64,000 bases of DNA, taken from assembly GCF_014193585.1 (NCBI RefSeq), contig NZ_BLXY01000014.1, forward strand, positions 1 to 64,000. Reading direction: 5' to 3'. This DNA comes from Geomonas paludis (lineage in GTDB: Bacteria > Desulfobacterota > Desulfuromonadia > Geobacterales > Geobacteraceae). A model generated the notes under the pieces. That model was not told the DNA's origin. It made no database searches and worked only from the letters and a program-made list of their open reading frames with translations. The position numbers and the translations under genes are program-made. Below are positions 26,201 to 33,521 of the stretch, piece after piece (positions within the stretch are counted from its first letter, which is position 1; each line of letters begins with the position of its first letter).

Positions 26201-26875
26201 GGTGCCGCCCCCCTGCAAGGTGCCCCTCAGGGTGACCTTGGTGACGATCATGGCGGTCTGGTTCTCGCCGGCGTTGGCCCCGACCGCGGCGAAGACGGCC
26301 TGCACGGTCCTGGGGGAGGTCACGTTGGTCACCGTGATGGTGGCCGGGGTGGAGCAGGGGTAGACGACCGGGCTGCCGGAAACGGTGGCCGTGCCGCCGG
26401 TGACGCTGGTCAGGACCGCGCCGGCGTTGGGGCTGGCGGTGAGGGTGGCGTTGCCGCCGTAGGCGATCGCGGTGCTGGCCGGGGAGACGGTGCCCGGGCC
26501 GGAGGCGATGCCGGTGACGGTGTACTTCTGGATGGTGAAGCCGGCCACCAGGGACTGCACCGAGCCGTCCGACTTCTTGACCGTGGTGTAGTAATGGGTG
26601 GTGTAGTTACCGATCACCTGGGCTACGCCGCTCTTGGTCACACTGGTGATCTTGTAACCGGGGTTGGCGGTGACCCGCACCGGGACCGGGGCGGCCGTAG
26701 TGAAGTTGCTGTAAACGGTGGTGCCAGCCACAGTCTGGACTGCATTGTTGCGGACCTGGAGCGTACCGCCTGCAGTGTTCAGCTTGGTCTGTAGCTGGAA
26801 CGATGTTGCCGCCCATGAGAGCGCCCCCGATATGACGGCCGTAGCAGCCAGAACAGCCAGTGTTTTTCTCAGCAT
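23243..26875 (-). CDS. Multiheme c-type cytochrome with 24 haem motifs, 1210 residues
   Basis: A secreted cytochrome and the likely first gene of the operon. It has a signal peptide (about residues 1-23), a haem-free beta-rich region to about residue 285 (PKD/REJ-like features), then 23 CX2CH motifs and a terminal CX4CH (CFNIACH) ending WSTER. Between hemes 12 and 13 lies a stretch of about 110 residues, predicted helical and without haem. The last 190 residues match the C-terminus of the 27-haem protein. The N-terminal 942 residues are duplicated nearly perfectly at the left edge of the window. The ATG at 26875 is preceded by a GGGGAAGG-type site. A candidate sigma-54 promoter lies 82 bp upstream. 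Not matched with confidence to any named Omc protein. Confidence 0.9.
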   Translation of the reverse strand: MLRKTLAVLAATAVISGALSWAATSFQLQTKLNTAGGTLQVRNNAVQTVAGTTVYSNFTTAAPVPVRVTANPGYKITSVTKSGVAQVIGNYTTHYYTTVKKSDGSVQSLVAGFTIQKYTVTGIASGPGTVSPASTAIAYGGNATLTASPNAGAVLTSVTGGTATVSGSPVVYPCSTPATITVTNVTSPRTVQAVFAAVGANAGENQTAMIVTKVTLRGTLQGGGTFTWVQESGPAVTLVGAGTLNPEFTPMTLGTYVFRLTQYLNGLAVATSTTQVKVVDSLISSMRTDCNGCHGPTGIYPTPQAFISWSSSNHKYLGVSCVSCHTTGAMPTPVNPTTVDSSSFVNLNASAGPVGGYFCAACHTDSIFAGYDRSMHKVKGVTCTACHKGGPHLPEAEPGVCQECHYNGLGIVPNHTVDIGPNVICISCHNPHSSFAAVQGDLETLHYGNMTTGAYPATYVTSRSACTDCHFSTVTNQAIRQAWYTSGHAKGSAPAYSTYDFKTMDGCVQCHTTTGFVNYSTGKVTTAWGVASDKTKEMVTCRACHIDIVTGALRTVQPAKPFSNEPTYVNPSVGQSNLCMTCHSGTNTGQVITTQLQANADFTNMAFIQPHYATAAAAMYAKGGYHFPGRNYDLGATHSNLGNTNAKGPCVSCHRNGTYGHSFRSGVSTLCTTCHGANMPEEQRQLARDSFVSLLEVLRAQLAAKGFIYTDKAPHFAQRNWGSGQQGANVMGAAFNYALLMRELGSFGHNPRYSKQLAMDSIDILDNGVIDDSVTTEAVPTLRDAGAISQAVADSVIAYKARNLCITCHGGSASTPSPMATNQHATHITSVYGPGAYLGSEYTVCQACHVGTTATHNNGSPDLKSGDGSLCMGCHAGQLVDWKTTSRIECTVCHAQNPAQLPNGTQAPYKAYFGSKGHGRFAVSNQCTVCHDRNATHITGTLGDSKRLLMNNDNLLCASCHSNASVVSARFLNISTHRAKDGSTIACRECHDTHGTGNLSMIRGEIRGFNIYFTDRVNTLVESTTNRGLCQVCHTKTNYYRAGVPEGSHFTSGCLDCHTHTSSGGAFKPIGGGCDSCHGYPPAPKNTATAFGSYANWANARFEDYSGGGGAHLVAAHISPFAKPEEGWTNCTACHNGGATGMTPYHRMVTPVKEHIENLTVLVDNSLRFANSFTVYTGASLTSVPGANKTGSCFNIACHMSPSARWSTER

Positions 26876-26942
26876 AACCTTCCCCTGTCCCTGGTCCTCG
26901 CGTGCGGTAATGGACGATTTAGAGGTACGAAATAGTTCTACA
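24048..26942. repeat. Right copy of a long direct repeat (left copy 1..2895)
   Basis: The sequence matches 1..2895 at an offset of 24,047, with scattered substitutions and no indel through the coding part. The match extends through the ATG into about 65 bp of leader and may continue leftward out of the window. Long, near-identical direct repeats flank the other cytochrome genes. Confidence 0.9.
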
Positions 26943-27442
26943 GGGGGGGGGACTCCGCAAGAAATGTACCTATAAACAGCACCCTCCCCCCGGTGCAGGG
27001 CCCTCCACCGGGCTAAAACGGAAACAAATTGGACACTTTTTCCTTAAAATTTTTTTCGCATCCAGCTTTAACTGGATAAAATAAATCCTTCGGAACGGGT
27101 AAAATTCCGCCGTCCCGCGGGGGTATAACATTAGAGGGCAGCGAAAACACCGAATGCACCACCATTAGACTTATCCCCAATTGTAACGTTTCGGCAACGC
27201 CAAAGTTAGCACAGCGAGCACCCCTCCGACCTGTCTGATTGCGCCTTTGCTCTGGGCAGTCATTGTACGTGATCATGAATTCAGTCAAATACAAATGTCG
27301 ACGGCTATGTGAAAAAACCAGGTGCCGCGCGAGGGGATGCTCACAAGCCGAGGATGACTGGGGAAGTTGAACGTTGGGAATTTAGAATGAGATTGACTGG
27401 TGGGGGGATTTACGGTAAAAGATTAGCCTCGGTAACAGATCA
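26876..27442. other. Upstream control region of the cytochrome operon
   Basis: The 567 bp between the first cytochrome gene (minus) and the tRNA (plus) contain the shared leader, a sigma-54-like promoter, a G-run and hairpin near 26990-27010, and an A+T-rich tract at about 27020-27300. The A+T-rich tract contrasts with the rest of the window and may hold activator sites. I looked for a GEMM/cyclic-dinucleotide riboswitch, as is common upstream of Geobacter cytochromes, and did not recognise one. A 93-codon minus-strand frame at 27013..27294 is not supported as a gene. Confidence 0.5.
26955..26972 (-). promoter_or_regulatory. Candidate sigma-54 promoter of the cytochrome operon
   Basis: On the minus strand GGTACATTTCTTGC fits TGGCAC-N5-TTGC, with 10 nt between GG and GC. 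The -12 GC lies 82 nt from the ATG at 26875. The paralogous gene has the same arrangement at 81 nt. Confidence 0.5.
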
Positions 27443-27518
27443 GCCGGAGTAACTCAGTTGGTAGAGTAGCTGATTCGTAATCAGCAAGTCGGCGGTTCGA
27501 GTCCGCTCTTCGGCTCCA
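27443..27518 (+). tRNA. tRNA-Thr (anticodon CGU)
   Basis: A 76-nt cloverleaf. The acceptor stem GCCGGAG pairs with CTTCGGC (one G-U pair), the D-arm is ACTC-AGTTGGTA-GAGT, and the anticodon stem GCTGA/TCAGC encloses the loop TTCGTAA with CGT in the anticodon position. The T-arm carries TTCGAGT, and TCCA is genomically encoded at the 3' end. CGU reads the threonine codon ACG. A weak upstream TTGACT/TAAAAG pair at 27393-27421 may be its promoter. Confidence 0.95.
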
Positions 27519-27526
27519 AAAATTAA

Positions 27527-27555
27527 GGGTCGCAGACCATGTCTGCGGCCCTTTG
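27527..27555 (+). terminator. Terminator after tRNA-Thr
   Basis: The 11-bp stem GGGTCGCAGAC / GTCTGCGGCCC (one G-U pair) with a 3-nt loop is followed by CTTTG and starts 9 bp after the tRNA CCA end. Confidence 0.75.
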
Positions 27556-27572
27556 TCATTGCCGTGAAAGGA

Positions 27573-27603
27573 GGGGACTGGCTCCGCCAGGTGCCTGTCC
27601 CCT
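27573..27603. repeat. Dispersed 30-bp palindromic element, copy 1
   Basis: An imperfect palindrome with ends GGGGACTGGCTCC and GTGCCTGTCCCC. Six copies occur in this window, always between genes, in either orientation. This one and copy 2 face each other and could form a large cruciform or RNA stem. Confidence 0.85.
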
Positions 27604-27650
27604 TAGGGGCTTGCGTCCGGTGGCTGTGTGGAATGGAGCGTTCCGCTAGA

Positions 27651-27679
27651 GGGACAGGCACCTAACGGAGCCAGTCCCT
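27651..27679. repeat. Dispersed 30-bp palindromic element, copy 2
   Basis: Reverse-oriented copy (GGGACAGGCACC...GGAGCCAGTCCC) 47 bp from copy 1. The pair forms an inverted repeat with a 47-nt intervening segment. Confidence 0.85.
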
Positions 27680-27703
27680 TCTGCTACCGTCCCTCTGATC
27701 CAA

Positions 27704-27893
27704 TTGAAAAGGCCCGCCATGATGGCGGGCCTTCTTTGTTGCGTCTACTTGGGTACCCTTTTCAAGGGTGGTTGCCAGTGCCCGTAAGCACCGGGAGGTT
27801 CCAGCTTCAAGTTGTGAGATTCCGAATCGGTGGAGTTTCTTTGATGCTGATTACCTCCTTTTTTCCGAGATCCCTCTTTGCTAGCTAGCTGAG
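27704..27893 (-). ncRNA. Candidate small RNA B, homologous to 28701..28889
   Basis: Read on the minus strand this locus begins CTCAGCTAGCTAGC, continues with TCTCGGAAAAAAGGAGGTA, contains the hairpin ACCCTTGAAAAGGGT, and ends in a strong terminator (AAGGCCCGCC/GGCGGGCCTT plus T-run). The same order of elements, with patchy identity, is seen at 28701..28889. A -10-like TATGTT lies just upstream. I do not recognise a known RNA family. It could also be the leader-plus-terminator of an unusual short coding transcript. Confidence 0.5.
27708..27738 (-). terminator. Terminator of candidate small RNA B
   Basis: The stem AAGGCCCGCC / GGCGGGCCTT with a 4-5-nt loop is followed on the minus strand by TTTTC. 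It also has T-rich sequence on the plus strand, so it could act in both directions. Confidence 0.75.
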
Positions 27894-28033
27894 TCAAACA
27901 TAACATCGGTGAGACTAAAGAAACAGTCTGTCCAAAAAATTTTTTTCCGGATATACTGCTTGAGTTGCCTCCCCTCTGGGTTTGAATCCGCTAACATTAC
28001 CATTCCTCACCATCCCTCTGAGAATCCCCTCTC

Positions 28034-28567
28034 CTACTGGTACAGTGCCGCTATCTGCCCCCCGGGGTTCAAAGCACCGGGAGTCGACCTTGTTACCTGT
28101 ACGCCTCCCTTGCTCCTGATCGCCTGGAACTGCATCACGTCGTTCCCTTCCCGCAGTACCGCCACGGAATTGCCGGTCTTCACGTTCCAGTCGACGGTGA
28201 GGGTGTCGAGGTAGGTATCGCCGTGGTAGCGGTTGAAGGTGTAGCGCAGCATGTCACCGCTCTTTTGGGCGTGCACCTTGAACGTGTCGCCGTTTTCACT
28301 GTACTGGAAAGCCTTCTCTCCCTGGGCCACGGGGTTACGCCCGCTCCAGAACTCGATGGTGTTGAAGACTACGAAGTCGACCAGCGCCGATACCTGGTAG
28401 ACCGGTACGATGATGAAGGCCCAGGTCACCAGGCTGCGCAGGAACTTGTCGCCCACCTGGCCGTTCACCTGGTACACCTTTTTGGTGAGCGCCATCTTGC
28501 CGTAGCACCCCTGCAGGGAAACCATGGCCATGACCATGGCAAGTAGTGCTGCTGTGATCCTTTTCAT
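28034..28567 (-). CDS. DUF3332 family lipoprotein, 177 residues
   Basis: A small envelope lipoprotein of unknown function. Residues 1-20 form a lipoprotein signal peptide with lipobox LQGC (Cys21), followed by the CYGKMALTKKVY and NGQVGDK motifs that I associate with the DUF3332 family. A hydrophobic segment (about 45-75) may be membrane-embedded. The C-terminal half is beta-rich and hydrophilic. The ATG at 28567 is preferred over an upstream in-frame start because AAGGAGG lies 7 nt before it and the lipobox is then correctly placed. The gene stands alone between two homologous small-RNA-like loci on the same strand. A -10-like TATATT at 28624-28629 may serve it. Confidence 0.75.
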   Translation of the reverse strand: MKRITAALLAMVMAMVSLQGCYGKMALTKKVYQVNGQVGDKFLRSLVTWAFIIVPVYQVSALVDFVVFNTIEFWSGRNPVAQGEKAFQYSENGDTFKVHAQKSGDMLRYTFNRYHGDTYLDTLTVDWNVKTGNSVAVLREGNDVMQFQAIRSKGGVQVTRSTPGALNPGGQIAALYQ

Positions 28568-28623
28568 AACTGGTCCTCCTTTACTCTCAAACGTCAAACG
28601 GGATTTACTATCCCGACTCGTCT

Positions 28624-28654
28624 AATATAGCAGAAATCGTATTATTACTGTTAA
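28624..28654 (-). promoter_or_regulatory. Possible promoter of the DUF3332 gene
   Basis: On the minus strand TATATT is preceded by TTAACA with a 19-nt spacer, in a locally A+T-rich patch 57 bp before the start codon. The spacing is suboptimal, so the call is tentative. Confidence 0.35.
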
Positions 28655-28700
28655 TCAACTTCCCTTCTGTCTTTGGTGCCGGCGCCTGTGACTGTGCAAT

Positions 28701-28735
28701 AAAAAAGAGGCCCGCTATGATACGCAGGGCCTCTT
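28701..28735 (-). terminator. Terminator of candidate small RNA A
   Basis: A 9-bp stem (AAGAGGCCC/GGGCCTCTT) is followed by a run of Ts on the minus strand, a textbook intrinsic terminator. It also ends minus-strand transcription before it reaches the DUF3332 promoter region. Confidence 0.8.
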
Positions 28736-28889
28736 CTTGTACTCGATCCCCTCGTTACAGGGGTCATCCCGACGCTTTCGACGTCGGAGCTGGTACAGCT
28801 GTTTCGTGATTAGAATCCTCTTCGATGGAAGTTACCTCGATGCTGCTACCTCCTTTTCCGAGACATTCTGTTACAGCTAGCTAGCTGAG
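28701..28889 (-). ncRNA. Candidate small RNA A, homologous to 27704..27893
   Basis: On the minus strand the locus runs CTCAGCTAGCTAGC, CTCGGAAAAGGAGGTA, a GCAGCATC stretch, hairpins CCGACG/CGTCGG and CCCCT/AGGGG, and a terminator stem AAGAGGCCC/GGGCCTCTT followed by six Ts. A -10-like TATATT and a -35-like TGTAAA (16-nt spacer) lie just upstream. GGAGGT is perfectly complementary to the 3' end of 16S rRNA, yet no ATG, GTG or TTG follows at initiation distance. It may be a structured RNA or a short transcript with an abnormal start codon. Confidence 0.5.
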
Positions 28890-29092
28890 AGTAATATATC
28901 ACCAGACCGGGATTTTTACAGAGAGCCGCAACATTTTTTATGGCTCATACAGCCCCCGGTAACCGTGCCGGTGCTGGACTTCGAAGGGGCGGGTGCTAAA
29001 ATCCGTGGGTGCCTTAACCCCGATTAATCAATCTCGACAGCGACGGGCGCTGGATGATGCCAGCAAGCCCTACCGGCGCTGGGGGGAGAACC

Positions 29093-30415
29093 ATGAAAAC
29101 GACTGCTGTGGCTGTCATCCTCGTCCTTTTGCTCATGCTCGGTTTCGGAGTCTACTACTTTCTCGACACGTCCGGGCCCGCCTTCGCGCTCTCCCGGCAA
29201 AGCGGCCCCATCTCCTCCAAGCTCGACGTGGTGCTGAGGCTGCGGGACCGGTCGGGACTCAGGTCGTTGAGCGTCAACCTGGTGCAGGGGCAGAAGAGCT
29301 TTCCCATTCTGGCCAGGCAGTACCCCTCCGGGACGAAGGAGGTCGCGGAGACCTTCCGGCTGCCGACCCAGCCCGGGCTCAAGGAGGGACCGGTCCGGCT
29401 CGAGGTCAAGGCGGCCAACCGCTCCATCTTCGGCTTCGGCTCGGGCAACCGTACCGAGCAGGCCTTCAACTTCGACTACCAGAACAAGCCTCCGGCGGTC
29501 GCCGTCCTCAGCACCGCCCACAACATCTCCCGCGGCGGAGCAGGCCTCGTGGTCTACACGGTGAACCGCGAAGTGGCCAAGACCGGCGTCGTCTTCGCCG
29601 ACCGCTTCTATCCCGCCTACCGCCAACCGGAGGGGTTCTACGCCTGCCTGTTCCCCTTCCCCAGCGACCTGCCCCCGGACCGGTTCGTCCCGAAGGTGCT
29701 GGCCGTGGACCGGGCGGGCAACGAGAGGCTGACCGGCATCTACTACCACGTGCTGGAAAAATCGTTCCCCAGGGACCGCATCGAACTGACCGACTCTTTC
29801 CTGGAGAAGGTCGCGGGTGAATTCAAGGACCGCTACCCGAAGGCCGCCACCCCGCTGGAGCTCTATCTCAAGGTGAACGGCGAAGGGCGCCAGGCCGACC
29901 GGAAGACCTTGTACGAGGTGGGGCTCAAGACCTCCCCTACCCCGCTGTGGCAAGGGGAGTTCATGCGTCTCCCCAACTCGGCGCCGCGCGGCACCTTCAG
30001 TCAGTTGCGTAGCTACTTGTACAAGGGAAAGCAGGTCGATGAGCAGTATCACCTGGGCATCGACCTGGCCTCACTGGCGCACTCCAGGGTCCCCGCGGCA
30101 AACAGCGGGCGCGTGGTCTGGGCCGACGACCTCGGCATCTACGGCCAATGCGTCATCATCGATCACGGCATGGGGCTGCAGACGTTGTACGGTCATCTAA
30201 GCCGGATCGCGGTCAAGGAGGGGGACCAGGTGAACAAGGGTGACATCATCGGCGACACCGGCGATACCGGCCTTGCCGGCGGCGACCACCTCCACTTCGG
30301 CGTGGTGGTCTCGGGGCAGGAGGTGAACCCGATCGAGTGGTGGGATCCCTCCTGGATCAGGAACAACATCACCAGCAAACTGGAAGAAGCCAAGCAGGCG
30401 GCAGGGGCGAGATAA
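29093..30415 (+). CDS. M23-family peptidase (LytM domain), 440 residues
   Basis: A membrane-anchored or secreted LytM/M23 zinc metallopeptidase of the type that cleaves peptidoglycan cross-links or activates amidases. Residues about 5-24 form a hydrophobic signal anchor. A middle region of about 270 residues has no family I recognise. The C-terminal M23 domain has HLGID (H320, D324) and HLHFG (H399, H401), the full zinc and catalytic set, so it should be active. The ATG at 29093 follows GGGGGGAGAACC; an in-frame ATG 39 bp earlier lacks a binding site. The next gene on this strand starts 214 bp downstream after a palindromic repeat cluster, so it is probably monocistronic. Confidence 0.88.
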   Translation: MKTTAVAVILVLLLMLGFGVYYFLDTSGPAFALSRQSGPISSKLDVVLRLRDRSGLRSLSVNLVQGQKSFPILARQYPSGTKEVAETFRLPTQPGLKEGPVRLEVKAANRSIFGFGSGNRTEQAFNFDYQNKPPAVAVLSTAHNISRGGAGLVVYTVNREVAKTGVVFADRFYPAYRQPEGFYACLFPFPSDLPPDRFVPKVLAVDRAGNERLTGIYYHVLEKSFPRDRIELTDSFLEKVAGEFKDRYPKAATPLELYLKVNGEGRQADRKTLYEVGLKTSPTPLWQGEFMRLPNSAPRGTFSQLRSYLYKGKQVDEQYHLGIDLASLAHSRVPAANSGRVVWADDLGIYGQCVIIDHGMGLQTLYGHLSRIAVKEGDQVNKGDIIGDTGDTGLAGGDHLHFGVVVSGQEVNPIEWWDPSWIRNNITSKLEEAKQAAGAR

Positions 30416-30462
30416 GAGCGAACTTGATCAGCAACGATCTCCCGCCCAGACGCCCATCCCCC

Positions 30463-30572
30463 TCACCCTCCGGGAGAGGGCTGGGGTGAGGGCGCTGCAA
30501 TAGGCAATGATCCCGCTTCGTGGCACCCCCCTCACCCGCCCTTCGGGCACCCTCTCCCGGAGGGAGAGGGTA
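30463..30572. repeat. CCCTC/GAGGG palindromic repeat cluster
   Basis: Two imperfect palindromes built from CCCTCACCC, CCGGGAGAGGG and their complements lie between the M23 and gpmA genes. Similar clusters recur at about 41380-41510, 48710-48870 and 57640-57790, always intergenic. They look like REP-type elements. Confidence 0.7.
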
Positions 30573-30629
30573 TATTAGCGGAAGATTGTCACTAATCAGG
30601 AAAGGGACTGGAATTGCGGAGGTGGGCTG

Positions 30630-31337
30630 ATGCGGCAACTGGTACTGATTCGACATGGGGAGAGCGTCTGGAACCAGGAGAACCTGTTCACCGGCTGGAC
30701 CGACGTGGAGCTTTCCCAGCGGGGCGAGGAGGAGAGCCGGAACGCGGGGCGGCTCTTGAAGGAGAAGGGATATGCCTTCGACGTCGCCTTCACCTCGGTG
30801 CTGCGCCGGGCCATCGGGACGCTCTGGATCGTCCTGCGCGAGATGGACCTGATGTGGATTGCGGAACACAAGGACTGGCGCCTGAACGAGAGGCACTACG
30901 GCGCCTTGCAGGGGCTGAACAAGGCGCAGACCGCGGAGAAGTACGGGGAGGAGCAGGTGAAGCTGTGGCGCCGCAGCTACCATGTGCGACCGCCCGCGCT
31001 CGGCGAAGGGGACCAGCGCTACCCCGGCCGCGACCCGCGCTACGCCGCCCTCCCGCCGCACCTCATCCCGAGGACGGAGTGCCTGCAGGACACGGTGGAG
31101 CGGGTGCTCCCCTGCTGGCAGCAGGTGATCGCCCCCGCCCTGCGGGAGTGCCGCCGCCCGCTCATCGTGGCCCACGGCAACAGCCTGCGCGCCCTGATCA
31201 AGTACCTGGACCGGGTCTCCGACTCGGACATCGTCGGCCTCGAGATCCCGACCGGCACCCCGCTGGTGTACGAGCTGGACGACGACCTCAAACCGACCCA
31301 TCACTACTACGCCACCGAAGCCGGTGGCCCCGCCTAG
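30630..31337 (+). CDS. gpmA: 2,3-bisphosphoglycerate-dependent phosphoglycerate mutase
   Basis: Interconverts 3- and 2-phosphoglycerate in cytoplasmic glycolysis and gluconeogenesis. The protein has 235 residues. The phosphohistidine loop is LIRHGES (His9), [10 protein letters not shown] follows, and the second catalytic histidine is in [10 protein letters not shown] near residue 180. [11 protein letters not shown] is characteristic of the dPGM type rather than a generic phosphatase. GGAGG lies upstream of the ATG with a 7-nt spacer. Its stop codon overlaps the convergent penicillin-binding protein gene by 4 bp, so the two transcripts are complementary at their ends. Confidence 0.93.
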   Translation: MRQLVLIRHGESVWNQENLFTGWTDVELSQRGEEESRNAGRLLKEKGYAFDVAFTSVLRRAIGTLWIVLREMDLMWIAEHKDWRLNERHYGALQGLNKAQTAEKYGEEQVKLWRRSYHVRPPALGEGDQRYPGRDPRYAALPPHLIPRTECLQDTVERVLPCWQQVIAPALRECRRPLIVAHGNSLRALIKYLDRVSDSDIVGLEIPTGTPLVYELDDDLKPTHHYYATEAGGPA

Positions 31338-33412
31338 CGCAGCACATCCCCCTCGAGACCGGTAGCGCCCTCAGTTCCATCCCCGTCCTCTCCGCCCTCG
31401 TCGGCGGGCTGCTTGGCAGGCGGCTCGCTCCCGGGAGCGGTGACACCCGGTTGCAACGGCTGGGCCGGAGCGACCGGCGGTATCGCGTCGCCGCCGTGCT
31501 TGGAGCAGTAGGTGGTCGGTTCGGTCCCCGCGATGAAGTCCTCTTCCTGGGTGGTCGGACAGGTCGGAGTGGCAAGCTGGCCGGTTGAAGGGTCGATGTT
31601 GACGGCGACCACCCCTTCGGGCCTGGTGAAGTCCACGGCGGGTTTTCCTTGGCTGGCGACGCGCATGAAGCGCTCCCAGATCGGCGCCGAGACGGCGCCG
31701 CCGGTGAAGCCTCTCCCTCCCGGCTTGGGCTTGTCGTAGCCTACCCACACCCCGGTGATCAGCTGCGGGGTGTAGCCGACGAACCAGGCGTCGCGGTAAT
31801 CGTCGGTGGTGCCGGTCTTGCCGGCGGCGGGGCGCTGGCGGGCGAAGTTCTTGAGCCCCTTGGCGGTACCGTAGGTGAGCACGTCCTTCATCATGGAGGT
31901 GGTAACGAACGCGGTGGCCGGCGAGAGCACCGGGGCCACCTGCGACGGGTTCTCGCTCCAGCTCTTGCGGTTGCGGTCGAAGACCCGGATGATGGTGCGC
32001 CCCTCGCTGCGCATCCCGGCGTTGGCGAGCGGCGAGTAGGCGGAGACCAGGTCGTTCAAGGTCACCTCGTCGGTGCCGAGGGCGAGCGAGAGGTCGTTGG
32101 GGGTGCGCAGGGTAAGCCCCAGGCGCCCGGCAAAGGTGACGAAGTTGTTCACGCCGAGCGATTCGAGCAGCTTCACCGTGATCACGTTGTTGGAGTGGGC
32201 CAGCGCCTGCCGGAGCGACAGTTCCCCGAAACTCTTCTTCTCGTAGTTGTGCGGCCGCCAGGTCTGGCCGTTCCCCTTGTTGTAGGCGACCGGGGTGTCG
32301 TCCAGCAGGCTCGCCGGGGTGTACCCCTGCTCCAGCGCGGCGGCGAAGATGAGCGGCTTGATGGAGGAGCCGGGCTGACGCTTGGCCGAGAAGGCGCGGT
32401 TGAAGCCCCCCTTGCCGTTGTCCACCCCCCCCACCGCAGCCAGCACGTCGCCGGTCTTCAGGTCCATGCAGATGAGCGCCCCCTGCAGGCTGGGGTTCAC
32501 CTTCTTCACGCCTTCGCGCAGCACCTGCTCCGCCTGCTTCTGCAGGTTCACATCCATGGCCGAGATCACGTCCAGCCCGCCCTGCTCCACGATGTGCGCC
32601 CCGTAGCGCTCCACGAGCTGTTTGCGCACCAGGTCGAGATACCCCTGCGCCTGTCCCGGCTTGATCACGGTGGCGGGACGGGCCTCGATCGCCCTTTTCT
32701 GCTGCGGCGTGATCATCTTCACCGCGACCATGCGGGAGAGCACCACGCTGCGGCGCGCGCTCACCTTGGCCTGGTCACCCAGCGGGTTGTAGCGCCCCGG
32801 GTTCTTGGGCACGCCGGCCAAAATCGCGCACTCCGCCTCGGTCAGTTCCTCCGGGTTCTTGTCGAAGTACTGTCGCGCCGCCTGTGCGATGCCCCAGGCG
32901 CCGTTGCCGAAGTAGATCTCGTTGAAGTACATCTCCAGGATCTGGTCCTTGGTGTACTTCTTCTCGAAGTCCATGGCGAGCTGCACTTCCTTCACCTTGC
33001 GGTCGAGCGACTTCTCGCCGGTTAAGAACTTGTTCTTGATCAGCTGCTGGGTGATGGTGGAGCCCCCCTCGGCAAGCCTCCCCTTGACCACGTCCTTCAC
33101 GAGAGCCCGGGCGATGCCACGCACGTCGATCCCCCCGTGCTCGTAGAAGCGGGCGTCCTCGGTGGCGACCAGCGCCTTGCGCAAGAAGAGCGGGATCCGG
33201 TCGATGGAGACCCAGTAGCGCTGGGTGGGGAGGATGCGCCCGACGTAACGCTGCTGCCCGTCGAAGACCCGGATCGAGGTGTAGCCGGTCGGGAGTTCCG
33301 GGTAGGTGGCGATGGAGGCGTGGGCGGAAACGGCGCAGGTGAGCGCCAGCACGATGACGAGGAGAACGGGGGAGACGAGCTTCTTGAGTGATGCGTACCG
33401 ACGGGAAAGCAA
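31334..33412 (-). CDS. Class A penicillin-binding protein (PBP1A-like), 692 residues
   Basis: A bifunctional peptidoglycan synthase at the inner membrane. The GT51 glycosyltransferase domain has [10 protein letters not shown] and GGSTITQQ. The transpeptidase domain has the active-site SSIK (in QPGSSIKP), HSNN and KTGT. A single N-terminal membrane segment (about 10-30) and an acidic, proline-rich tail complete it. I place the start at TTG 33412, because AAGGAG stands 8 nt before it and no ATG or GTG fits; the open frame upstream reads through a palindromic repeat. It lies 109 bp after the phospholipase-D-like gene and may be the last gene of the hrcA operon, which would tie wall synthesis to heat shock (inference). 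Confidence 0.9.
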   Translation of the reverse strand: MLSRRYASLKKLVSPVLLVIVLALTCAVSAHASIATYPELPTGYTSIRVFDGQQRYVGRILPTQRYWVSIDRIPLFLRKALVATEDARFYEHGGIDVRGIARALVKDVVKGRLAEGGSTITQQLIKNKFLTGEKSLDRKVKEVQLAMDFEKKYTKDQILEMYFNEIYFGNGAWGIAQAARQYFDKNPEELTEAECAILAGVPKNPGRYNPLGDQAKVSARRSVVLSRMVAVKMITPQQKRAIEARPATVIKPGQAQGYLDLVRKQLVERYGAHIVEQGGLDVISAMDVNLQKQAEQVLREGVKKVNPSLQGALICMDLKTGDVLAAVGGVDNGKGGFNRAFSAKRQPGSSIKPLIFAAALEQGYTPASLLDDTPVAYNKGNGQTWRPHNYEKKSFGELSLRQALAHSNNVITVKLLESLGVNNFVTFAGRLGLTLRTPNDLSLALGTDEVTLNDLVSAYSPLANAGMRSEGRTIIRVFDRNRKSWSENPSQVAPVLSPATAFVTTSMMKDVLTYGTAKGLKNFARQRPAAGKTGTTDDYRDAWFVGYTPQLITGVWVGYDKPKPGGRGFTGGAVSAPIWERFMRVASQGKPAVDFTRPEGVVAVNIDPSTGQLATPTCPTTQEEDFIAGTEPTTYCSKHGGDAIPPVAPAQPLQPGVTAPGSEPPAKQPADEGGEDGDGTEGATGLEGDVLR

Positions 33413-33521
33413 GGTTGCTACTCCTTTTGTTGACGGCGGCGATGCGAAAAAACCTCCCTCGCCTTCCGGGCCTACGCCCACCGCAGGGCTTTGGTCCGCA
33501 GGCGGGAGAGGGTATACGTGG

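Noticed and set aside
27013..27294. 93-codon minus-strand open frame in the A+T-rich region
   Set aside because: No ribosome-binding site, no recognisable domain, and composition unlike nearby genes; more likely part of the control region.
26876..27300. GEMM-I (c-di-GMP or cAMP-GMP) riboswitch before the cytochrome operon
   Set aside because: Such riboswitches precede many Geobacter cytochrome genes, but I found neither the conserved core segments nor the paired stems here on either strand.
28993..29820. Open frame of 275 codons overlapping the start of the M23 peptidase gene
   Set aside because: It is another frame of the peptidase gene, Arg/Pro-rich and without motifs, whereas the peptidase frame has its zinc motifs and a good ribosome-binding site.
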